Origin: Alloprevotella tannerae ATCC 51259
GTDB taxonomy: Bacteria; Bacteroidota; Bacteroidia; Bacteroidales; Bacteroidaceae
Assembly: GCF_000159995.1 (NCBI RefSeq)
Contig: NZ_GG700643.1
Span: forward strand, 27,649-91,648
Reading direction: 5' to 3'
Length of the DNA: 64,000 nucleotides
Both the position numbers and the translations under genes were made by a program. The first letter of the stretch is position 1. Each line of letters opens with the position of its first letter. The notes below the pieces were generated by a model. It was not told the DNA's origin. It saw nothing but the letters and a program-made list of their open reading frames with translations, and searched no databases. Below are positions 9,797 through 17,724 of this stretch, one piece after another.

Positions 9797-12700
9797 ATGA
9801 ATTATAAGGAAGTCATAGAATCAAGATATAATCGTGCGGCATGGCAACAACTCCTTCACGATATTTTCCACAACAAGGTGAATTTCTGGAATCGTCCTTC
9901 AGAAGTTCATGTTAGTAGTCGTTTGGCAAAACAAGCGCTTAATCTTGGTAAAATATCTTTGTCAGACGGTGAGTCTATCGCTGTTTACGAAGTGGAATTA
10001 GCCGATAATGTGAACATAGAACGCAACCGTCGTGGCATACGTGACATGCTTACTACAGACTGGCATAATATGGGTTATGCTGGGGCATTTATGTTTTGCT
10101 TTCGCAAGGATGAAAGTGCGTTGCGTTTCTCCTATGTTAGTGAGACCTGGGGCTTTAACAAGCAGGGCGAATATGAGAAAATATCGACCAACACCAAGCG
10201 TTATACTTATCTGCTTGGTGAAGGGCGTGGTTGTCGTACAGCCATTGAACAGTTCAAAATCCTCCATGACAGCAAGCTGGCTTTGAGCGACATTACAGCA
10301 GCTTTTTCTGTCGAGACGCTCACAAAACAGTTCTATAAAGATTTGTTTGAGTGGTATCAGTGGGCTGTAGAACCAACTTCAAATATCACTTTCCCAAACA
10401 ACACTACAACAGAAGACGATGACCGGGATGACATTGAGACAAAGATCATCCGCATGATTACTCGCATTATGTTCGTTTGGTTTATCAAACAAAAGAACCT
10501 TGTTCCTGATCGCATATTTGATATAGATTTTCTGAGTACAGTATTAAAGGATTTCGACCCATATAGTACATCAATTGGCAATTACTATAATGCTATCTTG
10601 CAGAATCTTTTCTTTGGGACGCTAAATCGTGCTATAATAGATGAGGACGGAAATACCAGGAAATTTGCAACATCAAGCAAACGCGATATAAAGACATTAT
10701 ACCGCTATGCGGAAATGTTTTCTATTAGCGAGCAGGAAGTCATCAAAATGTTTGCTGAAATTCCATTCTTGAATGGTGGCTTATTTGAATGTCTGGACAA
10801 AACTCGACATATTGATGGTGTTGAACAATGTTACAATTTTGACGGTTTCAGTCGCAATGACCTGCGTTTTGCCGATGGGCGCTACAAGCATCGTGCCGTT
10901 GTACCCAATAATCTATTCTTTGAGCCAGAGAAAGGATTGATTCCAATTCTCAACCGCTACAACTTCACCATAGAAGAGAACTCTCCAGAAGAGCAACAGG
11001 TGGCACTTGATCCAGAATTGTTGGGCAAGGTCTTTGAGAATCTTCTTGGGGCTTATAATCCAGAGACCAAAGAAACCGCACGTAATCAAAGTGGCTCTTT
11101 CTACACTCCGCGTGAAATAGTCAACTATATGGTTGATGAAAGTCTGATTGCCTATTTGGGCGACAACGATTTTACCCGCTCATTGTTCCGTAATGATTTC
11201 TCTTTTGAAAAGTCGAAAATCGAAGAATACAAGAAACTCGCAGAGAAAATAAAGACTGTAAAGATTCTTGACCCCGCTTGTGGCTCTGGTGCATTCCCAA
11301 TGGGACTGCTAAACAGAATGGTTGAAATACTGGAACGCATCTCACCCGACGAATATATCTATAACCTGAAACTCTCAGTTATTGAAAATTGTCTTTATGG
11401 TAGCGACATACAGAGTATTGCAGCACAGATAACAAAACTCCGCTTCTTTATTTCATTGATATGTGACTGTGAGAAGGATGCGTCAAAACCTAACTTTGGC
11501 ATACCGACACTTCCTAACCTTGAAACGAAATTTGTATCAGCAAATTCTCTTGTTGCAAAGAAAAAGAAACCTGCACAAGGAAATCTCTTTGAGAACCCAG
11601 AGATTGAACATACTAAAAATGAGTTGGCAGAGATACGCCATAAGCATTTCTCCGCAAAATCGGCATCTGCTAAACATCGTTTAAGAGAGAAAGATCAGGT
11701 ATTGCGTGAGAAACTGGCAAAACTACTTTCAGACGATGATAACTTTGCCCCAGAAGATGCAAAACAATTGGCTGCATGGAGTCCCTATGACCAAAATGCT
11801 GTCAGTCCTTTCTTTGACCCTGAGTGGATGTTCGGTTTAACAGATGGATTTGACATAGTAATTGGCAACCCACCTTATATTCAACTTCAAAATAATGGCG
11901 GTGAATTGGCTCAGCTGTATGAGGGATGTGGCTATTCTACCTTTGCCCGTACAGGCGACATCTATTGCCTATTCTATGAGTGTGGGTGGCAGTTGCTAAA
12001 GAAGAATGGCCATTTGTGCTATATCACATCTAACAAATGGATGCGTGCAGGATATGGTGAGAAAACAAGAGGATTCTTTGCCAATAAGACCAACCCAATG
12101 CTTCTGATAGACTTTGCAGGAGTAAAGATTTTCGAGAGTGCTACGGTTGACACCAATATCCTGCTGTTCTCTAAATCAAGTAATCAGCATAAAACGGTCT
12201 GTGCTGTTGCCAACAAACAGAACAAAGATAGCGTAAAGAATTTGAGCGATTTTGTGCAGCAACAGAACTCCGTTTGCGACTTTGGCTCGTCTGACAGTTG
12301 GGTGGTTCTTTCACCTATTGAACAAAGCATCAAAAAGAAAATAGAAGCCGTTGGTACGCCATTGAGAGATTGGAATATAAACATCTATCGCGGTGTGCTG
12401 ACAGGTTGCAATGAGGCCTTTATTATCAATACTGAAAAGCGTGATGAGATATTGGCAAATTGCCAAACTGATGACGAGCGGACAAGAACGGCTGAACTTA
12501 TACGACCGATTCTTCGAGGCAGGGATATTAAACGGTATGCTTATGAGTGGGCAGAACTTTGGCTTATTGCAACATTCCCATCACGGCATTACAATATTGA
12601 TGAATACCCAGCTATCAAGGAATATCTGCTTTCTTTCGGTATTGAAAGACTGGAGCAAACTGGCAAAACACATATTGTCAATGGTGAGAAAGTGAAAGCC

Positions 12701-13159
12701 CGAAAGAGAACCAGCAATAAGTGGTTTGAGACACAAGATAGCATTAGTTATTGGGAGGATTTTTCTAAGCCAAAAATCATCTATCCAAACATGACTAAAT
12801 ATATGCCATTTGTATTTGATAATGAAATGTGTCTTACAAATCAGAAATGCTTCATTATTACTGGGAAGTATGTGGCATATCTTACAGCGTTTTTCAATTC
12901 GTCGCTATTCAAGTATTGTTTTAGAGATTCATTCCCAGAATTACAAGGCGGAACGAGAGAGTTGAGCAAAATATTCTTTGACAAAATACCCGTTTATGAA
13001 GTTTCTGATGCCCAAAACCTACAATTTCAAGATGCTGTAGAAGATATACAAAAAGAATATACAAAACAAAAAGCACAGAGAATAGACTCTATGCTATTTG
13101 ATTTGTATAATCTTTCATCAGAAGAAAGGGCAACTATTGACTTTGTTGAGATAGTTTGA
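9797..13159 (+). CDS. Eco57I-like adenine-N6 DNA methyltransferase with exchangeable C-terminal specificity domain
   Basis: The 1120-residue protein carries an amino-MTase motif I DPACGSGAF near residue 491 and catalytic motif IV NPPY near 689, the hallmarks of N6-adenine methylases. The N-terminal domain resembles those of type IIG-like enzymes, but I see EVEL rather than a clear ExK nuclease site, so cleavage may depend on the partner helicase/PLD protein. From residue 816 the protein is encoded inside an invertible segment: residues 816-900 are shared with a stored copy, and beyond RGRDIKRY the TaqI-like specificity region diverges. The codon at the left inverted repeat is TTG (12242-12244), and inversion keeps the frame. 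Expected role: modify self DNA at a target set by whichever specificity domain is in place. Start at 9797 follows the helicase by 15 bp. Confidence 0.88.
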   Translation: MNYKEVIESRYNRAAWQQLLHDIFHNKVNFWNRPSEVHVSSRLAKQALNLGKISLSDGESIAVYEVELADNVNIERNRRGIRDMLTTDWHNMGYAGAFMFCFRKDESALRFSYVSETWGFNKQGEYEKISTNTKRYTYLLGEGRGCRTAIEQFKILHDSKLALSDITAAFSVETLTKQFYKDLFEWYQWAVEPTSNITFPNNTTTEDDDRDDIETKIIRMITRIMFVWFIKQKNLVPDRIFDIDFLSTVLKDFDPYSTSIGNYYNAILQNLFFGTLNRAIIDEDGNTRKFATSSKRDIKTLYRYAEMFSISEQEVIKMFAEIPFLNGGLFECLDKTRHIDGVEQCYNFDGFSRNDLRFADGRYKHRAVVPNNLFFEPEKGLIPILNRYNFTIEENSPEEQQVALDPELLGKVFENLLGAYNPETKETARNQSGSFYTPREIVNYMVDESLIAYLGDNDFTRSLFRNDFSFEKSKIEEYKKLAEKIKTVKILDPACGSGAFPMGLLNRMVEILERISPDEYIYNLKLSVIENCLYGSDIQSIAAQITKLRFFISLICDCEKDASKPNFGIPTLPNLETKFVSANSLVAKKKKPAQGNLFENPEIEHTKNELAEIRHKHFSAKSASAKHRLREKDQVLREKLAKLLSDDDNFAPEDAKQLAAWSPYDQNAVSPFFDPEWMFGLTDGFDIVIGNPPYIQLQNNGGELAQLYEGCGYSTFARTGDIYCLFYECGWQLLKKNGHLCYITSNKWMRAGYGEKTRGFFANKTNPMLLIDFAGVKIFESATVDTNILLFSKSSNQHKTVCAVANKQNKDSVKNLSDFVQQQNSVCDFGSSDSWVVLSPIEQSIKKKIEAVGTPLRDWNINIYRGVLTGCNEAFIINTEKRDEILANCQTDDERTRTAELIRPILRGRDIKRYAYEWAELWLIATFPSRHYNIDEYPAIKEYLLSFGIERLEQTGKTHIVNGEKVKARKRTSNKWFETQDSISYWEDFSKPKIIYPNMTKYMPFVFDNEMCLTNQKCFIITGKYVAYLTAFFNSSLFKYCFRDSFPELQGGTRELSKIFFDKIPVYEVSDAQNLQFQDAVEDIQKEYTKQKAQRIDSMLFDLYNLSSEERATIDFVEIV
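12243..12270 (+). repeat. left inversion site (28-bp inverted repeat)
   Basis: Identical to the reverse complement of 13999-14026. The core TTTTGTGCAGCAACAGAA has an imperfect dyad (TTnTGT...ACAGAA) around a non-palindromic central AG, the general form expected for a serine-invertase crossover site. It lies inside the methyltransferase coding sequence. Confidence 0.85.
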
Positions 13160-14027
13160 CAAATTGTGTAACATATTCTCGTTCAATAGGAGATAGGCTG
13201 TATATTGTGAAAACAATGTCGTTTATCTCCTTTTCTATCACATTAGAGCTATTGGTAATTTGGGCAGTAAGTAAAGAGGATAACCGTTCATCATATTGAC
13301 TATTATAAGGAATACAGGCTGGTTCAATGGCTTGAACACTCACCAATAAATCCCCTGTTCCTGTTTTTGGAGAATCCTTCAACAAATAATGCCCCATTAA
13401 AGAATTGAGCACACAACATAAATATTCTATATGCTGACCTGTGGCAAAACATGTACTGTCTAAACCAAGACAGCCCTTGCTGTCATAAGAAAAACGTAAT
13501 ATAGATCCGATTCTTTTCCAAATGATTTTTGGCTTAGAAAAATCCTCCAAATAAGCGCAGTTACGAAGATTATATGGAGTGTCACCTTTATCCGCACGAG
13601 TGGAGATTCTGTCCCAATATTGGTCTAAATGCGTTTTTACAGCAGGATAATCGTTGATGTCAATGCGTGGGAGTTTGTTTCTAATGCCATTGTGGGTGTT
13701 GATTAAGAATAATCCATTGTCCACATAACCATATCTCTTTATATCCCTGCCTCGCAAAATCGGTCGAATAAGTTCAGACGTTTTCTTGCGTTCATCTTCC
13801 GTCTGGCAGTTGGCAAGGATTTCTTCTCGTTTCTTGGTAGAGATTATAAACGCCTCGTTAAATCCAGTCTTGATGCCATAGTTTATTTGGATGTCCCAAT
13901 CTTTAAGCGGTGTTCCTACTTTCTCTATTTTACGTTTAATACTCTGTTCAATGGGGGATAGGATAACCCAGCTATCTGAATGAGAGAAGTCACAGATAGA
14001 GTTCTGTTGCTGCACAAAATCGCTCAT
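13134..14027 (-). CDS. stored alternative specificity domain of the methyltransferase
   Basis: The 297-residue frame starts MSDFVQQQNSICDF and is closely similar over about 85 residues to methyltransferase residues 817-900. It shares LSPIEQSIK and LIRPILRGRDIKRY, then diverges in the part expected to read DNA; it has DFSKPKIIW where the expressed copy has DFSKPKIIY. It has no methylase motifs of its own. Its ATG (14025-14027) overlaps the recombinase stop as TAATG, so it may be translated as a separate polypeptide by coupling, or it may be only a silent cassette. Because the A of this ATG lies outside the inverted repeat, whichever domain occupies this side keeps a start codon. The stop at 13134 overlaps the end of the active copy on the other strand by 26 bp. 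Confidence 0.85.
   Translation of the reverse strand: MSDFVQQQNSICDFSHSDSWVILSPIEQSIKRKIEKVGTPLKDWDIQINYGIKTGFNEAFIISTKKREEILANCQTEDERKKTSELIRPILRGRDIKRYGYVDNGLFLINTHNGIRNKLPRIDINDYPAVKTHLDQYWDRISTRADKGDTPYNLRNCAYLEDFSKPKIIWKRIGSILRFSYDSKGCLGLDSTCFATGQHIEYLCCVLNSLMGHYLLKDSPKTGTGDLLVSVQAIEPACIPYNSQYDERLSSLLTAQITNSSNVIEKEINDIVFTIYSLSPIEREYVTQFVKLSQQSQ
13999..14026 (-). repeat. right inversion site (28-bp inverted repeat)
   Basis: Reverse complement of 12243-12270 with no mismatch. It begins one base from the end of the serine recombinase coding sequence. Confidence 0.85.
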
Positions 14028-14638
14028 TATTTCTCTGCCAATTCTTTAATCCTAATAAACCGTGCAAGCGTATTCCTATCAACCTTACAAACCTTGGCTA
14101 TCTTGCGTTGGGAAGTGCCGTTCTTTAATAGTTCAGATATGAGAACTTCCTTACCTGAAAGTTTGTATTTGTTAGGGGAACTTTTGCGACCTCTCGGGCG
14201 ACCAAGGATAACACCTTCTGCTTTCTTTCTTGCCAATGCCTCTTTTGTGCGTTGGCTGATGAGGTTTCGCTCGATCTCCGCCGATAACCCAAAGGCAAAG
14301 GCGAGTACTTTGCTTTGAATATCATCACCAAGACGATAGTTGTCTTTGATAGTCCAAACGCGACATTCCTTAGTCATACAGATATTCAATATTTCCATAA
14401 TCATAAAGAGGTTTCTACCAAGGCGTGATAACTCGCTACAGATGATGATATCGCCCTTGTTGACTTTCTTCAACAGGTTGCCCAGCTGTCGTTTAGTATA
14501 ATTCTTCATGCCACTGATGGTTTCTTCAATCCAATCGTCAATTGAAAGTTTTTGATGTTCACAAAAGTTGTTGATCTCGAATCTTTGATTTTCTACTGTT
14601 TGCTTATCGCTACTTACTCTAATATACCCATAAATCAT
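14027..14638 (-). CDS. serine recombinase (DNA invertase type)
   Basis: The 203-residue length is that of Hin/Pin-type invertases. The N-terminal resolvase domain has YIRVSSDKQTVENQ with nucleophile Ser9, then ELSRLGRN near 70 and the E-helix region SAEIERNLISQRTKEALARK near 120-140. GRPRG follows, and a C-terminal helix-turn-helix (about 165-200, SQRKIAKVCKVDRNTLARF). It catalyses double-strand exchange at short dyad sites. Its position, with its stop touching the right inverted repeat, makes the specificity-domain segment its likely substrate. The gene reads toward the segment and overlaps the stored domain as TAATG. No Fis/enhancer site was identified. A 22-bp-unit repeat array lies 90 bp upstream and could influence its expression. 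Confidence 0.92.
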   Translation of the reverse strand: MIYGYIRVSSDKQTVENQRFEINNFCEHQKLSIDDWIEETISGMKNYTKRQLGNLLKKVNKGDIIICSELSRLGRNLFMIMEILNICMTKECRVWTIKDNYRLGDDIQSKVLAFAFGLSAEIERNLISQRTKEALARKKAEGVILGRPRGRKSSPNKYKLSGKEVLISELLKNGTSQRKIAKVCKVDRNTLARFIRIKELAEK

Positions 14639-14727
14639 AACTGCAAATGTTATTGTCTACATGAAAAACAAACGAAGGTCGTAATGTAGAAATGTAATGC
14701 AACAATTCCAAGACTTACGTATGCAAA

Positions 14728-14837
14728 AAATAGTACGTACTTTTCAAGGAAAAGGTCCGTACCTTTTATGAAAAAGATACAGACTAATTGATCAAAAAGT
14801 ACGCATCTTTTGTGTAAAAGGTACGGACTATTTTTGC
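14728..14837. repeat. modular array, five 22-bp units (family C)
   Basis: Units start at 14728, 14750, 14772, 14794 and 14816. Most contain an imperfect dyad related to AAAAGGTACGTACCTTTT, and the outer ends are near inverted copies (GCAAAAAATAGTACGTAC against GTACGGACTATTTTTGC). It lies upstream of the recombinase gene. Confidence 0.75.
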
Positions 14838-15116
14838 ACAGTCAAAGGATTGTGCGTAAATGCCTATTAATCTTATCTTTATAGCTAAAATGACAAAAGA
14901 GAATAATTAGAGTAAACATCTACCAAAACTATAGTTTCCTGATTTAGGTTGACTACGTTTGAGCCTTATGCTTTAAAAGTTGACTCAGTTAAACACTATA
15001 ACTGATTAAAGTTGACTTTACTAAAGTTTCCCACCCCTTAAAACGCAGTCTTTTCCCATTCACTTTTGCCTGTCTTCTCCCATATCCATTGAGTTTTAAC
15101 ACATGGCTAATAGAAG
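14838..15116. other. intergenic, three GTTGACT motifs
   Basis: GTTGACT occurs at 14948, 14979 and 15011 (31 and 32 bp apart) within an A/T-rich stretch. No gene is recognisable. Confidence 0.35.
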
Positions 15117-15380
15117 TTATGCAGACTGCCCACATACTTCATCCCATTTTTCCAACGCTTCAGCCATTACAAGGATTTTGCTCATCTCTTTGTCGTTGCC
15201 GCAGATCGTAGCCATAAGGTGTTGGGGCGTCACCCCAAGTGTTTCTCCTAAAACACGAAGAACGCGTTCGATACAGGCAAGCACTCGCTTCCATAACGTG
15301 AGTGCCATGAGATCGCCCTCCATATCCGAAAAGAGTTCGCCCAGGGTTTGATATTCTGTGAACCGCTTTTCCAAGGCCAT
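15117..15380 (-). pseudogene. unrecognised gene fragment, 5' end lost at the IS982 element
   Basis: An 87-residue frame beginning MALEKRFTEY and ending EVCGQSA lies only 10 bp from the IS982 left end. In-frame codons (Asn-Thr-Val) continue upstream to the IS border, so the real N-terminus was probably removed. It is helical and lacks a recognisable domain. Its strand and place suggest it belonged to the same mobilization region as mobA. No function can be assigned. Confidence 0.45.
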
Positions 15381-15390
15381 GACGGTATTT

Positions 15391-16557
15391 ACCCCAATTC
15401 GGGATAAGCAAGGCTTATTTTTGTCTTAAAATAGTTTCAATAAAAGCCCAAAAAGAGGATTATTTTTCGTATATTTGTTGTTGATAACCAAACAGATAAC
15501 AAAAAACAATCCTCTATGAAACTTGTCAGCAAAGTTACGGGAATTTATTGTATTGCAGATGATTTCTGCAAAGAATATGAGTTAGAATTGAACAAAAAAG
15601 CACTTTCGCTTTCAACCCCCTCTCCAAACACCCCTAAAACTCGCAATAGAAAGGGAAGAATGAGCGATGCAGAAATGATTACCATTCTTGTGTTGTTCCA
15701 CAGCAATACATTTCGCAATTTCAAACATTTCTATCTCTTCTACGTCTGTCGAGAACTTAAAGAAGAGTTCCCTAACCTTCTTTCGTATACCCGCTTTGTG
15801 GAACGTATGCCACGAGTGACGATCCCCCTTTTGCTCTTCCTTAAATTAGCTCTGATGGGAGAATGTACAGGGATTACTTTTATCGATTCAACGCGTATTC
15901 CCGTGTGTGAAAACAAGCGTGAGTATTCTAATCGTGTCTTCAAGGGCTATGCTCATAAAGGGAAAAGCACGATGGGATGGTACTATGGTTTTAAGCTGCA
16001 TCTGCTGTGTAATGAACGAGGGGAATTACTCAACTTTGCACTTACCAAAGCCAATGTGGACGATCGTAACCCGGAGGTATTTAATAACTTGACTAAGGAT
16101 TTATTCGGAAAGCTCTATGCGGACAAGGGATACATTTCACAATCTCTTTTTGCTTCACTCTTCGATAGGGGAGTTCACATCGTCACGGGAATACGCACTA
16201 ATATGAAGAACCGCTTAATGGATGTGCACGACAAAATCATGCTCCGCAAAAGAAGCATTATCGAAACCATTAACGATATGCTCAAGAACGTGGCACAGAT
16301 TGTTCATACCCGCCACAGAAGTATCTCAAACTTTATTGTCAACCTTTTGGCAGGAATGGCGGCTTATGCTTTCTACGATACAAAACCCTCTATCAATATG
16401 GAGTTTGAGATGGAGGGAGAAACAGAAGTGAAACAGCTCACACTTTTCTAAATTTACTTGCGTGAAACAATAAATCTTCGGCCTAAAACAAGGTCGAAAG
16501 AATCGTTGTGGACTATAATCTGAGTAAAAAGGAGGGGACCTTAAACCGAATTGGGGT
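15391..16557 (+). mobile_element. IS982-family insertion sequence
   Basis: Terminal inverted repeats ACCCCAATTCGGG (15391-15403) and ACCGAATTGGGGT (16545-16557, one mismatch when paired) bound 1167 bp with one transposase gene. I could not find a convincing target-site duplication; the flanks are GGTATTT and TAATATG. Rearrangement or deletion next to the element is therefore likely. Confidence 0.88.
15516..16451 (+). CDS. IS982-family transposase
   Basis: The 311-residue length fits IS982 enzymes. The DDE catalytic set is visible: Asp in TFIDSTRIPV (about residue 127), Asp in LYADKGYIS (about 201), and Glu in RSIIETINDMLK (about 248). The GYAHKGKSTMGWYYGFKLHL segment between them is typical of the family. 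The ORF is intact and 125 bp inside the left end, so the copy may be active. It moves only its own element. Confidence 0.93.
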   Translation: MKLVSKVTGIYCIADDFCKEYELELNKKALSLSTPSPNTPKTRNRKGRMSDAEMITILVLFHSNTFRNFKHFYLFYVCRELKEEFPNLLSYTRFVERMPRVTIPLLLFLKLALMGECTGITFIDSTRIPVCENKREYSNRVFKGYAHKGKSTMGWYYGFKLHLLCNERGELLNFALTKANVDDRNPEVFNNLTKDLFGKLYADKGYISQSLFASLFDRGVHIVTGIRTNMKNRLMDVHDKIMLRKRSIIETINDMLKNVAQIVHTRHRSISNFIVNLLAGMAAYAFYDTKPSINMEFEMEGETEVKQLTLF

Positions 16558-16593
16558 TAATATGATATAAGCAGCTATTGTCGATATTGCCAT
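16558..16593 (-). pseudogene. first codons of a gene cut by IS982, probably the relaxase gene downstream of mobA
   Basis: A start codon at 16591-16593 lies just after the mobA stop, and only about 12 codons (MAISTIAAYII) remain before the IS border. A relaxase gene usually follows mobA in Bacteroidetes mobilization regions. The sequence left is too short to prove the identity. Confidence 0.35.
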
Positions 16594-16604
16594 TTCTCTT
16601 GAAA

Positions 16605-16991
16605 CTAACGAGTGAGTTGTACTATTTCCCCTCCGATAATAGCCAATTCAAGTGTCAGTTTCTCCAACTTAGTGAGCATTGCAAAGGCTTTTTTCTCAGT
16701 AAAATTGCTTTTCAAAGCGACCACAGTTTGATTATAATTCACCCCGACACCGCGAAATTGTCCGTACAAAGTCGTCAGTTTTTGATAGTAATCGAGCAAC
16801 GAGCGATCCACTTTTATCACCCGAAAGGTCTCATTAAAGACCCTTGCCTTGATGAAAGCGGCTTTATTTTGAAGCCCCGACTGCTCGAACATCGTTAGAA
16901 AACGAGCAAATTCTGTGTCCGTAAATCGAACCATACAACAATGGCTGGCTCGTTCATTCTTAGGTGGTCGTCCCACATTTCTCTTTGTCAT
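16605..16991 (-). CDS. mobA: MobA-like mobilization protein (ribbon-helix-helix, relaxosome accessory)
   Basis: The start at 16991 (MTKRNVGRPPKNERA) is preferred to the upstream ATG at 17051 because this N-terminus is the family's conserved one. The 128-residue product matches MobA proteins of Bacteroides conjugative/mobilizable transposons: a basic start, RFTDTEFARFL ribbon-helix-helix region, then helices with GVNYNQTVVALK. It should bind oriT with the relaxase. The frame stays open nine codons after the TAG stop at 16605, so a short tail may have been lost by a nonsense change; this is uncertain. The gene points away from the hairpin-rich candidate oriT, and the downstream relaxase gene is broken by IS982, so mobilization in cis is unlikely. 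Confidence 0.75.
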   Translation of the reverse strand: MTKRNVGRPPKNERASHCCMVRFTDTEFARFLTMFEQSGLQNKAAFIKARVFNETFRVIKVDRSLLDYYQKLTTLYGQFRGVGVNYNQTVVALKSNFTEKKAFAMLTKLEKLTLELAIIGGEIVQLTR

Positions 16992-17167
16992 TACTTTGGA
17001 TTTTAATGGTTTGTAATTCTCTCTTTTGGAAATCGAACGTGCTAAACACAATTGAAATCCATCAGAGAGCGTTCACGATAAAATAGCCAATCAAAACAAC
17101 GAAAACTTCCATCCAAGAACACCGACTTCGGAGGTGTTCCGCCCTCTGCCAAGAGTAAGGGTTTTGA

Positions 17168-17246
17168 GTTACCGAAATAATTTCGGGTAACGCAAGACAT
17201 ATCTTGCTATTTGCTCCGACGCAAATAAATCCGCCTTGAAAGGCGG
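17168..17246. other. four consecutive hairpins, candidate oriT
   Basis: Within 80 bp there are four dyads: 17168-17191 (GTTACCGAAAT with ATTTCGGGTAAC), 17192-17207 (GCAAGA/TCTTGC), 17208-17227 (TATTTGC/GCAAATA) and 17231-17246 (CCGCCTT/AAGGCGG). They lie 177 bp upstream of mobA, the usual place for a transfer origin. A nick site was not identified. Confidence 0.45.
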
Positions 17247-17724
17247 TGCTTTATCTTCTCGAAATGTATGTTTTCAAAGCAATGAAATACCGGCTTATCG
17301 CTTGCTGCAAAGTTACGACCTCTTGTCCCCAAAGCCATTAAGAGAGACGAAGCCACAATTAACCAAATCGAAGCCACAAGTACGCACTAAAGAAAATCAC
17401 GCTGATTATAGCATTACCGAGCCATATATTTGCACTGTCAAATATATCGGTAATGGTATGTGTCTTCGATAATATCACGTTTCGATGAGCGATATGAGCG
17501 AGGGTGTATATCAAAGAGCATATCCTTGATTCTTTCACTCGAATGTGGGAATGTGCGAAAGCTGATACAATCGAACGATTGTATTGATGGACACCGATGA
17601 ACATCTCCACTGAATCTGATTATCGGGCATATCTTCGATAGCGGACGTATTCATCTTCATCGGTAAATATACCGACAACGAAATGAACATTGAATTGTAT
17701 AACGACAATAAAAAATAAGTAAGT
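17247..17724 (+). other. leader region of a transfer operon; expected ParA gene absent
   Basis: TATATTTG at 17425-17432 fits the -7 box and could drive the DUF3408 gene. In related conjugative transposons a parA-like gene normally sits here. No ATPase-like frame is present, only short unrecognised ORFs. Deletion is inferred. Confidence 0.35.

Larger units (their letters stand above)
12243..14026. other. predicted invertible DNA segment (specificity-domain switch)
   Basis: The 1784-bp segment has perfect 28-bp inverted repeats at both ends and contains two alternative specificity-domain coding regions in tail-to-tail orientation, overlapping by 26 bp at 13134-13159. A serine recombinase gene begins immediately outside the right end. 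Inversion would replace residues 816-1120 of the methyltransferase with the stored domain, in frame. Confidence 0.88.

Noticed and set aside
6464-13159. Complete DISARM or BREX system
   Set aside because: No DrmA/DrmB, BrxC, PglZ or BrxL-like genes are present; only a helicase/nuclease and a methylase.
13134-14027. At first sight an antisense shadow of the methyltransferase end
   Set aside because: It overlaps the active gene by only 26 bp and encodes a true homologue of the specificity domain, so it was accepted as the stored cassette.
15381-16566. IS982 target-site duplication
   Set aside because: The flanks GGTATTT and TAATATG share no convincing direct repeat.
17236-17472. 78-residue ORF near the candidate oriT
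   Set aside because: It covers a hairpin and a promoter box, with no recognisable domain.
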